Of a DNA stretch of 64,000 bases, positions 12,196 to 24,500 are shown in pieces. The DNA comes from Elymus sibiricus (Eukaryota; Streptophyta; Magnoliopsida; Poales; Poaceae), in the NCBI GenBank assembly GCA_039707655.1, contig CM077672.1:354622031-354686030 (forward strand). The letters run 5' to 3'. How positions within the stretch are numbered: the stretch's first letter is position 1; the number at the start of each line of letters is the position of its first letter. The translations under genes were made by a program, and so were the position numbers. A model generated the notes under the pieces. It searched no databases and had not been told where the DNA came from. It saw only the letters and a list, made by a program, of their open reading frames with translations.

Positions 12196-13095
12196 TTTAT
12201 AACCCACAAGTATAGGGGATCAATTGTAGCTTTTTTGATAAATAAGAGTGTCGAACCCAAGAAGGAGCTAAAGGTAGAATTAATATTCCCTTCAAGTTCT
12301 ATCGACCACCGATACAACTCTACGCGCACTTAACGTTCGCTTTACCTAGAACAAGTATGAAACTATTTTGTAGGTGATAGGATAGGTTTGCAAGAATAAA
12401 ACTAGAAGTACTTTGCGAGAATAAAACTATGAGTAATTTGCAAGATAATAAAAGTTAGTTGTTTAGTAGAAAGCTTTTGTAAAACAAGAGAATGATTTTT
12501 CCCTAGGCAATCGATAACTAGACCGGTAATCATTGTTGCAATTTTATATGAGGGAGAGGCATGAGCTAACATACTTTCCATACTTGGATCATATGCACTT
12601 ATGATTGGAACCCTAGCAAGCATCCACAACTACCAAAGATCATTAAGGTAAAACCCAACCATAGCATTAAGTATCAAGTCCCCTTTACTCCCATACGCAA
12701 CAACCCCCTTACTCGGGTATGTGTTTCAGTCACTCACGCCACCCACTATAAGAGAATTATGAACGTATTGCAAAACCTACAGCGGGAATCCCTCATGCTT
12801 GCACGACATAGAGGGCACCATAGGACAGCACCAAAATAAAACATACAACTCAAACTAATCACGATCATCAATCAACCCATAGGACAAAACGAATCTACTC
12901 AAACATCATAGAATGGCCACAAATCATTGGATAATAATACGTAGCATTAAGCACCATGTTTAAGTAGAGATTACAGTGGGGAGAAGATGTGTTACACCGC
13001 TGCATAGAGGGGGAGAGAGTTGGTGTTGATGGTAGCGAGGTTGTTGATGTAGATCGCCGTCACGATCCTTGCCCCGGTGGCACTCCGGCGCCACC
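12196..13095 (-). repeat. 5' LTR fragment of element II
   Basis: The fragment matches the left LTR from its end through CTCCGGCGCCACC and then stops abruptly. The outer 620 bases of the LTR and any target duplication are missing. Confidence 0.8.
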
Positions 13096-14214
13096 AGAGA
13101 AGACTTTCGGGACGGTGCGTCGCCGTCTCGAGGCGGAACTTGGGCAGGAGCACTTTTGCTCTCCGGCGGAGAGATTCTGCCGGGGATACTTCCCTCCGGG
13201 AGTGGGAATTCGTCGCCATCGACATCACCAATGATCCTCTCATCGTGGGAGGACCAATCTTCATCAACATCTTCAACAGCACCATCTCATCTCAAACCCT
13301 AGTTCATCTCTTGTATTCAATCTTTGTCTCAAAACCTCAGATTGGTACCTGTGGGTTGCTAGTAGTGTCGATTACATCTTGTAGTTGATGCTAGTTGGTT
13401 TATTTGGTGGAAAATTATATGTTTAGATCCATTATGCTATTCAATATCCCTCTGATCTTGAACATGATTATGATTTGTGAGTAGTTACTTTTGTTCTTGA
13501 GGACATGGGAGAAGTCTTGTCATAAGTAATCATGTGAATTTAGTATTCGTTCGATATTTTGATGATATGTATGTTGTTGATTCTCTTAGTGGTGTCATGT
13601 GAATGTCGACTACATGACACTTCACCATCTTTGGGCCTAAGGGAATGCATCGTGGAGTAGTAATTAGATGATGGGTTGCTAGAGTGATAGAAGCTTAAAC
13701 CCTAGTTTATGCACTATTCCGCAAGGGGCTGATTTGGATCCACATGTTTAATGCTATGGTTAGATTTATCTTAATTCTTCTTTCATAGTTGCGGATGCTT
13801 GCGAAGGGGGTTAATCATAAGTGGGAGGTTTGTTCAAGTAAGAACAGCTCCCAAGCACCGGTCCACCCACATATCAAATTATCAAAGTAGCGAACGCGAA
13901 TCAAACCAACATGATGAAAGTGACTAGATAAAATTCCCATGTGTCCTCGAGAACGCTTTGCTTACTATAAGAGATCGTTCTGGCTTGTCCTTTGCTACAA
14001 AAAGGATTGGGCCACCTTGCTGCACTCTTTGTTATGCTACTTGTCACTCGTTACAAATTATCTTGCTATCAAACTACTCGTTACCGATAGTTTCAGTGCT
14101 TGCAGAAAATACCTTGCTGAAAATCACTTGTCATTTCCTTCTACTCCTCATTGGGTTTGACACTCTTACTTATCGAAAGGACTACGATTGATCCCCTATA
14201 CTTGTGGGTCATCA
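13096..14214 (+). repeat. Plus-strand LTR fragment fused to element II
   Basis: The sequence reads as the 3' two thirds of an Athila-type LTR in the plus orientation and ends GATCCCCTATACTTGTGGGTCATCA at 14214. It belongs to a family related to the LTR of II, since the last 60 bases are clearly similar once II is reverse-complemented. The start of this LTR is absent. It is probably a solo LTR or element remnant joined to II by a deletion or inverted recombination. Immediately downstream the second ORF of element I resumes. Confidence 0.7.
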
Positions 14215-14546
14215 ATCATCAAGTGAAAGCGCAGCACGCCAATCATATGAGGCACCAAGAGCAAGTTCGATGAGAGGTGCCGAGGCAAAATCTTGTCGAT
14301 GGCCCTATGAGGAGTTCATGTTGGGTAGAGGGATTAAGGAGGAATTCGAGCAATACATTCGGAACACTGAGCTTTCCGCCTTCGTCGCAGATAAGCCTCC
14401 GCAGCACTAAAACCTCACTCATTCATTCACTCAACATTTTGCGTATAATGCTCATAATTCTAGAGTTTCGTTTCATCTCTATAATAAATCCAATAATATG
14501 TCTCTAGAAGAATTCTGTGATGCATGCAAAATTCCATATTGGGGTT
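14215..14546 (+). pseudogene. Second ORF of element I, upstream part
   Basis: The frame reads SSSESAARQSYEAPRASSMR and continues through CRWPYEEFMLGRGIKEEFEQ to a premature TAA at 14408-14410. It then continues in the same frame (LEEFCDACKIPYWG) up to the F insertion at 14547. Removing F and one copy of its 5-bp duplication joins it in frame to 36652. Proteins of this kind follow gag-protease in Athila-type elements and resemble the ATHILA ORF1 family; this is from memory. The N-terminus is lost in the 6694/14215 disruption. Confidence 0.65.
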
Positions 14547-15595
14547 TGATACGTCTCCAACGTATCTATAATTTTTGATTGTTCCATGCTGTTATATTGT
14601 CAATCTTGGATGGCTTCTCGTAATTTGATTGATTTATTTCTTCCTTTTCTACACGCGGAGGAAGAGGGCACTAGTTTCGAAGAAAATAAAAACAGGTTTA
14701 CTCCACCCCTTTTTACTTTTCAAAAAAGATTAACTAATCTAAAGAAAAACAAAAAAGGAATTCCATATTCATTTGCAGCAATTATATATCATTTTTGGAG
14801 ACTAACCTATTAACTTAGTGCCCAGTGCCAATTGCTGTTTTCTGCCCTGTTTTTGTTTTACAGAAAATCAATATCAAACGAAGTCCAAATGCCACGAAAC
14901 TTTTTGGAGATTTTTTTATAAACATATACAACACTAGAAGCTTCGGGAGAAGACCAGACGCCAGAGGGGGTGGCCACAAGCCACCAGGGCGCGCCTGGGG
15001 GGGGCAGGCGTGCCCTGGTGCGTCATGGGCCCACCCCAGCTCCATTTGACCTAATTCCGCCACTATAAATTCAGGGAAAATCAGAAACCCTCAAGCAAGT
15101 CCACGAAATACTTTTTATGCCACCGCAAGTTTCTGTTCCAGAGAGATCCCATCTGGAGGTCTTCTCCGGTACTCCGCTGGAGGGGGAATCGATCACGGAG
15201 GGGCTCTACATCAACCTTGCTACCCTTCCGATCATGCGTGAGTAGTTTACCACAGACCTTCAGGTCCATAGTTAGTAGCTAGATGGCTTCTTCTCTCTTT
15301 TTGATCTTCAATACAATGTTCTCCTCGATGTTCTTGGAGTTCTATCCGATGTAATCTCTTTTTGCGGTGTGTTTGTTGGGATCCGATGAATTGTGAGTTT
15401 ATGATCAGATTATCCATGAATATATTTGAGTCTTTGCTGCACTCTTTTATGCATGATTATTATAGCCTCATATTTCTTCTCTGATCTATTGATTTGGTTT
15501 GGCCAACTAGATTGATTTATCTTGCCATGGGAAGAGGTGCTTTGTAATGGGTTCGGTCTTGCGGTGCTCAATCCCAGTGACAGAAAGGGACATGA
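14547..15595 (+). repeat. Solo LTR F, 5' part
   Basis: It matches the first 900 or so bases of the L 3' LTR (31501 onward). It holds the GC palindrome (14971-15031) and TATAAATT (15064-15071). The last five bases, catga, are the target duplication of K. Confidence 0.85.
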
Positions 15596-16771
15596 TGTAA
15601 CACCCCTCTATAATGATGCTACAGTAATCCATAATGATACTGCCAAGTCACCTGGATTTGTAATGCATGATCATAGTGGATTCATATCTCATTTCAAATT
15701 CCTTCTCTGAATTCAATTCAAATCATAAGTGAAATTTGAAGTTGCTCAAAAATTGCTGCAAAAATGTTCATCATTTAGTAAATATTCCTAAACAAATACT
15801 TGTTCAGGAAAACAATATCACCACCATGCTAAAATGAGCATTAGCATTTAAAACAGTGCTATTCCAGCAATTTAAAATGCAAAATTTATTTATGAAAATT
15901 CCAAATGGGTTCAAACTAATCCCAAACTTTTTGTGGCAGTGCCATAAATTGCAAAGTATTGTTATGGCCAAGACCCACCTTTTTCAAAAGTCATTTGGTG
16001 GCTTAAATTATCTGCAAAAGTTTCTGTAAAAAGAAAACAGAAAAGCAGAGAAAAGAAAAGGGAAAACTTACTGTGCACTAAGGCCCACAGTGGCAGGAGC
16101 TAGCCCAGCCCGCGGGAGCAGTGTCTTCTACCTGCTCCCGCCGCCGTGTCGCCTGCGCCGTGGCCGCACATGCCTCCTCCGGCCGAACGGTGACACCGCG
16201 ACGCTGCGGGACGACGAGGGGATAAGCACGGCTCACCCACTCCCCTCTGGACGCCCTCGCCACTCCTCCTCCCCTCTCCAGCGCTCGCTCGCTTCTCCCC
16301 TCTCTCTACCGAGCGCGGCCGTCGCCACCGACCATCTTCGCCGCAGCGACCGGCGTCCTCGTTCCACTCCGACGTGTTAGGAGGCTCCACCGAGCTCGAC
16401 CACACCTCCTACACCACCACTTCGAGCTCGGGGAGCCCTCCATCGCCCGGATTGAGCCGCCCCCTTCTTCGGCATCTCCAGCGACCATCGGCGACTCCGG
16501 CCACCCCCTGCGCTCCTAAGCTTTTCGCCGGCCTCCTTGAGCCACCCAGTGAGCCTACGCGTCGCTCCCTTCCCCTCTCTCGCCCATCTACTCGCTCTGA
16601 CGCTGATTCCGCACGAGACCAAGCTCGGCAGCGCCATGATCGGCGAACCGCTCGAAGCACCGCCGCCTGAGCCGTCACACGTTGCTCGTCGTGTTCCCGA
16701 TGCTCCGTAGAGCTTGCCGGTGAGCTCCGTTAGTTCATTAGCTCACCATAGCCGCGCGACCGTGTTCACCC
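15596..16771 (+). other. K, 5' part
   Basis: The first 480 bases are AT-rich. From about 16080 to 16740 the sequence is very GC-rich with open frames on both strands that overlap and lack any family match. I read these as composition effects. This part could hold the promoter or a first exon for the K peptide, but I cannot place one. Confidence 0.55.
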
Positions 16772-17884
16772 AAAGTCCAAATACAGTGAAACTTTTTGGA
16801 GATTTTTTCTTGGGCATGAAGAATACTAGAAGCTTTGGGAGGAGGCCAAAAGACCTTGGTGGGCCCCACGAGCCACCAGGGCGCGCCTGGGGGGGCCAGG
16901 CGCGCCCTGGTGCCTCGTGGGCCTCACCAAGCCCCGTTTGACCTAATTCCTAGACTATAAATTCCCAAAAAATCCAAAACCCTAGGGGGAGTCCACGATA
17001 TACTTTTTTAGCCACCGCAAGTTTCTGTTCTAGAGAGATCCCATCTGGAGGCCTTCTCCGGTAATCTGCCGGAGGGGGAATCGACCACGGAGGGGCTCTA
17101 CATCAACCTTGCTTCCCTTCTGATGATGCGTGAGTAGTTCACCACAGACCTACGGGTCCATAGGCAGTAGCTAGATGGCTTCTTCTCTCTTTTTGATCTT
17201 CAATACAATGTTCTTTTCGATATTCTTGGAGATCTATCTGATGTAATCTTTTTTTGCGGTGTGTTTGTTGGGATCCGATGAATTGTGAGTTTATGATCAG
17301 ATTATCTATGATAGTATTTGAGTCTTTGCTGGTCTCTTTTATGCATGATTATTATAGCCTCATATTTCTTCTCCGATCTATTGATTTGGTTTGGCCAACT
17401 AAGTTGATTTATCTTGCAATGGGAAGAGGTGCTTTGTAGTGTGTTCGATCTTGCGGTGCTCAATCCCAGTGACAGAAGGGGACATGACACGCATGTATTG
17501 TTGCTACTAAGGATAACAAGATGGGATCTATTCATTGGGTTTATTAATTCGTGAGTTTGTCTTGTCTACATCATGTCATCATTCTTAAAGCATTACTCTG
17601 TTCTTTATGATCTTAATACACTAGATGCATGCTGGATAGCCCATCGATGTGTGGAGTAATAGTAGTAGATGCAGGCAGGAGTCGGTCTACTAATCTTGGG
17701 CGTGATGCCTATATACATGATCATTGCCTAGATATCGTCATGATTATTTGCTTTTCTATCAATTGCCCAACAGTAATTTGTCTACCCACGGTATGCTATT
17801 TTCTCGAGAGAAGCCTCTAGTGAAACCTATGGCCCCCGGGTCTTATCAATCTCAAATTACTAAAACCCTAAAAATATTGCTGTC
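16772..17884 (+). repeat. 5' LTR of L, part before G insertion
   Basis: It aligns to the 3' LTR from about 31687. It holds the GC palindrome (16862-16923) and TATAAATT (16956-16963). It ends with ctgtc at 17880-17884, the left target duplication of G. Confidence 0.85.
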
Positions 17885-19529
17885 TGGTACGTCTCCAACG
17901 TATCTATAATTTATGAAGTATTCATGCCATGTTTTCAACAATTCTATATGGTTTTCGTATGATTTGATTAGAACTAACCCAGACTGACGCTGTTTTTAGC
18001 AGAATTGCCATGGTGTTGTTTTTGTGCAGAAAATCAAAGTTCTTGGAATGAGCTGAAACTTTTTGGAGATTTTTTATGGAAGAAATAAGAAATATTGGAG
18101 ACAAGACCCACTGGAGGGGGGCCACCCAGTGCCCACGAGGCACCAGGGCGCGCCACCCCCCCCCCCCCCCACAGGCGCGCCCTGGTACCTCGTGGGGCCC
18201 ACGTGGCCCTTCTTCGCTTGATTCCAACGCCAAAAAATCATATATATTCAGAAACCCCCGAAAGTTGACCTAGATGAGTTTTTATGCTGCCGCAAGCCTC
18301 TGTAACTCCACGATCTCATCTACAGCCCTTTTCCGGTACCCTGCCGGAGGGGGGAAGGCATCACCGGAGGCCATCTTCATCATCCTAGCGGTCTCCATGA
18401 CGAGGAGGGAGTAGTTCACCCTCGGGGCAGAGGGTTTGTACCAGTAGCTATGTGTTTGATCTCTCTCTCTCGTGTTCTTGAGATGGCACGATCTTGATGT
18501 ATCGCGAGCTTTGTTGATATAGATGAATCATATGGAGTTTTCCCCCTCTCTATCTTCTTGTGATGAATTGAGTTTTCCCTTTGAAGTTTTCTTATCGGAT
18601 TGAGTCTTTAAGGATTTGAGAACACTTGATATATGTCTTGCATATGGATATCTGTGGTGACAATGGGGTATTCACTTGAGTCACTTGATGTATGTTTTGG
18701 TGATCAACTTGCGGGTTCCGTGACCTTGGGGATCTATGCATAAGGGTTGGCACACGTTTTCGTCTTGACTTTTCGGTAGAAACTTTGGGGCACTCTTCGA
18801 AGTTCTTTGTGTTGGTTTGAATAGATGGATCTGAGATTGTGTGATGTATATCGTATAATCAAGCCCGTGGGTACTCGTGGTGACATTGGAGTGCCTAGGT
18901 GACATTAGGGTTTTGGTTGATGTGTATCTTAAGGTGTTATTTTAGTACGATCTCTAGGGCTGTTCATGAAAATTAATGGGGATGGCTCATAAGATTGATC
19001 GGGAAGGATAACTTTGAGGTGGTTTCGTACCCTACAACAATTTCTTCGTTTGTTCTCCGCTATTTGTGACTTTGGAGTGAACTCTTTGTCGCGTGTGAGG
19101 GATTTACATATGATTCAACTATGTCAACATCGTTGAGAGATCGCATTAGTGAAAGTATGAACCCTAGGCCTTGTTTTTAAGCATTGCAATACCGTTTGTG
19201 CTCTCTTTTGTTACTTGCTACCTTGCTGTTTTTATATTTTTAGATTACAAAAACTTATATCTACTATCCATACTACACTTTCATCACCATCTCTTCGCCG
19301 AACTAGTTCACCTATACAATTTACCATTGTATTGGGTGTGTTGGGGACACAAGAGATTTCTTGTATTTGATTGCAGGGTTGTTTGAGAGATACCATATTC
19401 AACCTATGCCTCCCACGGATTGATAAACCTTAGGTCATCCACTTGAGGGAAAATTGTTACTGTCCTACAAAACTCTGCGCTTGGAGGCCCAACACGAGTC
19501 TATAAGAATACGTTGTGTAGTAGACATCA
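17885..19529 (+). repeat. 5' LTR of G
   Basis: It starts TGGTACGTCTCC (canonical third base A changed to G) and ends GTAGTAGACATCA. The GC palindrome has arms 18131-18154 and 18174-18197 around a C-rich run, with TATATATTC about 40 bases downstream. The same family forms the LTRs of H. Confidence 0.9.
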
Positions 19530-19539
19530 AGCTCTTTTC

Positions 19540-19557
19540 TGGCGCCGTTGCCGGGGA
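19540..19557 (+). other. tRNA-Asp primer-binding site, element G
   Basis: TGGCGCCGTTGCCGGGGA starts 11 bases downstream of the LTR end, as in element I. Confidence 0.85.
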
Positions 19558-19652
19558 GGTGAGTGCTTGGAGGTATATCTTTAGATCTTGCAATTGAATC
19601 TTTTAGTTCCTTGTTTATCACTAGTTTGGCTTAGAAAAGAAAACTACAAAAA

Positions 19653-21578
19653 ATGGAATTAAGGTTGCCTCATATTATTCGTCTTTATCATGTCTTTCGT
19701 GAAAATGATGGAAAGGAAAATTGTGCACATTTGATAGAAGAAGAATTCAATAAAATGTTTGGCATAAAATCTTTGAATGATGAGCATGATTGCAATGTTG
19801 CTAGTATGAATTCTTTGAATATCCATAATACTAATGATGATTGCACTAGTCATGATAATGATGTCTCCTATAAGGATGTCAATTTTTGTGGAGTGAATTG
19901 GGAGTGCAAATGCATACCAAAAAGGGAAAATGGATTTTGTAAGAGGCATAAGTATTTAGAGACTAAAGGGTTGCAAGAGAGGCTAGATGATTGTGCTGAA
20001 AGATTTAATTTTTCTCGCCATCCTTGTAAACTTTGCAATGAACATGGTCGTTTAAGTCTCCAATGCAAATTGTTTCATGATCGAATCGTATCCAAAAATT
20101 GTGATAACTTGATTACCCTTGCGCATCATAATGAACTTAGTCTACTTCTGGGGTATGAGGAAATGAAACGTATAACTAGGGATATTCTAGAATATAATCT
20201 CAAGAGATTTCTTGATTTTGATCTAGAAGAAATTTATAAGTATTGTGCGGTAAATTGCATTGAAAATCCTTATATTGCCAATTATTTAAAGACAAGAAAA
20301 CAAATAGAACATGAAGAGAATACTAATGAAGGGGAAGAAGTTTCCCAATATCCTCCTATTTTTTCTTATGATGAATCAGGTAACGAGGAGGAGCTTTTTA
20401 TTCAACCAATCTCTTCAATAAAGTGCACGGAAAAATTGATTAAACCCACACGTGAGGTGGTGAAGAAGAAAAAGAAAAGAAGGAAAAGTAGAGGTAAAAA
20501 GGTATCACTCCCAAGTAATGTTGCTCCTATTACCATTGTGCCTCATGAAAATGAATCAAATATGATTGTGGAGGATGATGATATTGAGTATGATTTTGTG
20601 ATTCCTACTACTTGTTGTGATGATTATGATTGGGAAGATAATGATACTTCTTATGATCTTGAAATTCTTTATGGCACCAACTTGGAAAATTATGATGATA
20701 ATTGTTATACTATTGGTGCTATTCATACTATTAATGATGAAAGTGATTATGCTTATGATATGCCAAGCCACAAGCTTGGGGATGCTATGTTTGATGAGAA
20801 TGACATGTTTTAGAATTTATTTTCTGCAATTAATATTTGTCCCAAGCTTGGGGATGCTATGGTTAATGAAGATGATCTTTTTAGTCCCCCTACTTTGAAT
20901 GATCAAATTTGTTATGATGATTGCATGCCTCCTATTTATGATGATTGCAATATTTATGAAAGTGGGTTTGGAAGAGTGTCAACTCTAGATAATAATTATC
21001 CCACTATTTTGGAGGGTGTTCAATCTTATTTTAATATTGATGAAAGTGGATTTGGAGAGGTCACAACTTTATTTAATGATGATTCCACTATTTTGGAAGA
21101 AATTTCAATTGACTATGACAACAAAGTTGCTATTTATGATGATTATTGTGATGACATGTATGCTATAAAGAATAATGATAAATATGAAACTTGTCATCAT
21201 AATTTTAATTTTCAATTGTATTATTCCAATCAAGTGTCTCATGATAGTTATTTTGTTGAGTTTGCTCCCACTATTATGAATGAGAATAAGTTTTCTTATG
21301 TGGAGAGTAATAAAAATTCTATGCTTTTGTATCATGACAAGAATGCTTTATGTGATGGATATATTGTTGAATTTCTTCATGATGCTACTGAAAATTATTT
21401 TGAGAGAGAAGTATATGCTTCTACATATTTTAATAATATCAAGTTTCCTCTCTATGTGTTGAAAGTTTTGAAGTCATGCTTGTTTTGCCTTCCTATGCTA
21501 GTTGATTCTTGCTCCCATAAACTATTTGATCACAAAATCCCTATGCATAGTAAGTGGGTTAGTCTTAAATGTGTTTGA
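19653..21578 (+). pseudogene. Acidic Athila-associated protein of element G, one stop
   Basis: One frame of 642 codons starts at ATG 19653 and ends with TGA at 21578. It is broken only by TAG at 20811-20813, where H has a glutamate codon. The N-terminal third has clustered cysteines and histidines (WECKCIPKRENGFCKRHK; HPCKLCNEHGRLSLQC) that could bind zinc. A basic patch (KKKKKRRKSRGKK) could be a nuclear signal or nucleic-acid contact. The rest is very acidic and rich in D, N and Y, with repeats of a KLGDAM..NE.D.F unit, then HDATENYFERE and the C-terminal PMHSKWVSLKC. No gag or protease motif is visible. H and II encode relatives. The function is unknown. Confidence 0.7.
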
Positions 21579-24500
21579 TATATTTCTCATGATGCTCCCT
21601 TTTCGTTTCAATTCTTCACTTTTTATGTGAGCTTCATTAAAATCATCATGCCTAGCTAAAAGGCATTAAAGAAAAGCGCTTGTTGGGAGACAACCCAATA
21701 TTTATACCTACTATTTTAATGTGTTCAGATGATTAAGCTACTGTAGTAATCATGTTTTATATGTTTTCTTTCAATAAAGTGCCAAGTAAAACCTTTGGGG
21801 TAGTGTGGATACTTGTTGATTCAATTCTGTGCAAAAACAGAAACTTTTGCCTCCAGTGTTTAATTTCCCAGATTTTACTGGAGCGTCAAAAAATTCTGAA
21901 ATTTTTACAGGGAATTGGTTTACAAATTTTTTACGTTGTCCTAATGTTTCAGAATTTTTAGAGTTCCAGAAGTATGGTAGCTGCTCAGATCATTACAGAC
22001 TGTTCTGTTTTGACAGATTCTGTTTTCAATGCATAGTTTGCTTGTTTTAATGTTTCCATAGCTTATATTATGAGATATAAATTGTGAAAATGATAGAATA
22101 CAGTAGGAATTACATGGGAAAAATTGTGAATCTTTTCTTGGACAGTACCTAAGTGATGGTTTATTCTTTATCATACTAACCGTTCTCACGAAGTTCCGTT
22201 AAGTTTTGTGTGATTGAAGTTTTCAAGTTTTGGGTGAGATATCGATATGACGAGAATAAGGAGTGGCAAGACCCTAAGCTTGGGGATTCCCAAGGCACCC
22301 CAAGGTAAAATTCAAGGAATACCCAAGCAACTAAGCTTGGGGATGCCCCAGAAGGCATCCCCTCTTTCGTCTTCAACACTATCGGTAACCTCACTCGGAG
22401 CTATATTTTTATTCGTCACATAATATGAGTTTTGCTTGGAGCGTCATTTTATTCTGTTGTTATTTGCTTGCTGTTATAAATAATCATGTTTTGTATATTT
22501 TATTTCAACAAAAATGTCAAGTATAGCCTTTACCATGCTTATTTTGCAAGTTCATGAGTTGCTGTTCCAAAACAGAAAGTTTGCTGCTATTGATTAAATT
22601 GCCCAGAAATGTCAGAACATGATAAAAATCTAAAAGTTTTACACAGCAAGCATGCATGAGTTCTCTGTCACGTGGTAATTTTTGAGAATTTTTGGAGTTA
22701 GGGAAGTATGGATTCTTATTCACTCTTTACAGACTGTTCTGTTTTGGCAGATTGCTGTTATAGTTGCATTGTTTGCATATGTTTGCTTGTTTAATGTTTC
22801 TATTTGAGGATAGGAGTATTAAATATGAAGAGGCATTTAGTATTCAATGTTTAATTATAATTTTAGTGATTTGCTACAGTAGAGAATGTTGAGGTTTTGA
22901 GTGGATTTATACTAACATATCTCACAAGTTCTTGTCAAGTTTTGTGTGGATGAAGTTTTTGAAACTTAGGGAAACTATTATATGAGAAGAATTAACGAGA
23001 CACAAGAGTTCACGCTTGGGGATGCCCAAGGCTCCCCAAGTTAATATTCCAAGAAGTATCAAGCAACCAAGCTTGGGGATGCCCCGGTAGGCATCCCATC
23101 ACTTTTCTTCATCAACTATCGGTTAGTCTCGAATGAACCCAAGTTTTTACTTGTTCACATAATGTGTGCTATACTTGGTTGTGTTTTTGTTTTGCTTGCT
23201 GTTTGAATAAAATTATCAAGATCTGAAACTTTTTAAATGAGAGAGAGTCTTCACATAGCTACTTAATTGTATAGCTACTCTTTCGGTCTTCACTTATATC
23301 TTTTTGGAGTAGTTTGTCATTTACTCTTGTTCTTCACTTATATCCTATGAGTAAATTGTTGAAATGAATTTAATATCATAAAGTTGAAATTTATATGCTT
23401 CATATGCTTGTCCCATGGGGAGTAATGACATTACATAAATAAAAGTATAAGTGGTAAAATTTATTGGAGGTTGACAAGCATAGTATTAGTCAATGATGCA
23501 ATTCATGAAAAAGTTAATAAGGGAAGAGAAGATTCACATGCAAATATACTATCTTGGACATCTTTTATGATTGTGAGCCCCCATTAAGTATTTTATGTCA
23601 AATTGTTGACGTTGGACAAGGAAGACAACGTAATGAATTATGTTTGTTCATATTCACATAGAAGTTATATTGTTATAGATCCTCCAACATGTGGTGCTTG
23701 CCCAATATCTTTGCTAGCCAAAAATCCGCACCAAGTAGAGATACTACTTGTGCATCCAAAACCCTTAAACCCAGTTTCATGTCATGAGAGTCCACTATAT
23801 CTACCTAGGGATTGAATAAGATCCTTCAAGTAAGTTGTCATCGGTGCAAAAAGCAATAAAAATTGCTCCTAAAATATATATGATCTTTTATTGTAAGGGA
23901 AATAAGCGTTGTACGAACTTGTGATGGTAAAGAAATAAAAGTGACGGACTGCATAATAAAGGTTGCTATCACAAGGGGCAATATAACGTGACGTTCCTTT
24001 GCATTAAGGGCTTGTGCATCCAAACATAAAAAGCACATGACAACCTCTGCTTCCCTCTGCGAAGGGCCTATCTTTTACTTTTATGCATTTACTTTTATGA
24101 ATTTACTTTTTATGCAAGAGTCAATAGTGTTCTCGTCTACTTCCTTTTTATTTTTCTCTTTTGTAAGCATCATGTGGTGGGGAAAGATCTAGGCACATAT
24201 ATCCAGTTGGATATGAGTGATCATGAGTTATTATTGTTGACATCACCCTTGAGGTGAATAAGTTGGGAGGCGGAATCACAAGCCCCTATCTTTCTATGTG
24301 TCTGGCTGAAACTTTTGCTCCATATATATGTCGCGAGTGTTAGCAATCATAGAAGACTAAATGATTGTTGAGTATGTGGACTTGCTAAAAAGCTCCTACA
24401 TGAGACCCTTCCTAAAAATACGATGAATTGCAATTGCATTGTTGACTAGAATAGTTTGTTAGTTTCCAAGAAAGTTTATGCCTTATACTTCATTGTTGTG

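Larger units (their letters stand above)
6695..13095 (-). mobile_element. Element II: non-autonomous Athila-type element, minus strand
   Basis: The 3' LTR (left) is 6695-8213, the internal region follows, the primer site is at 12168-12185 and the remaining part of the 5' LTR is 12196-13095. Paired LTR ends (TGATAACCC..GACGTATCA when read on the plus strand) and the tRNA-Asp primer site fix the orientation. The 5' LTR is lost beyond 13095, where plus-strand LTR sequence takes over. The only ORF is the acidic protein at 10730-12072. Confidence 0.8.

Noticed and set aside
16078..16678. GC-rich overlapping frames of 60-100 codons in the 5' part of K
   Set aside because: They overlap on both strands, have no motif and match no family. 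Composition explains them, though one could hide a first exon of the K peptide.
18131..18197. C run in the LTR palindrome loop considered as an assembly error or gap
   Set aside because: The two G LTRs show C runs of similar but different length inside the same hairpin, which is normal variation for a homopolymer loop.
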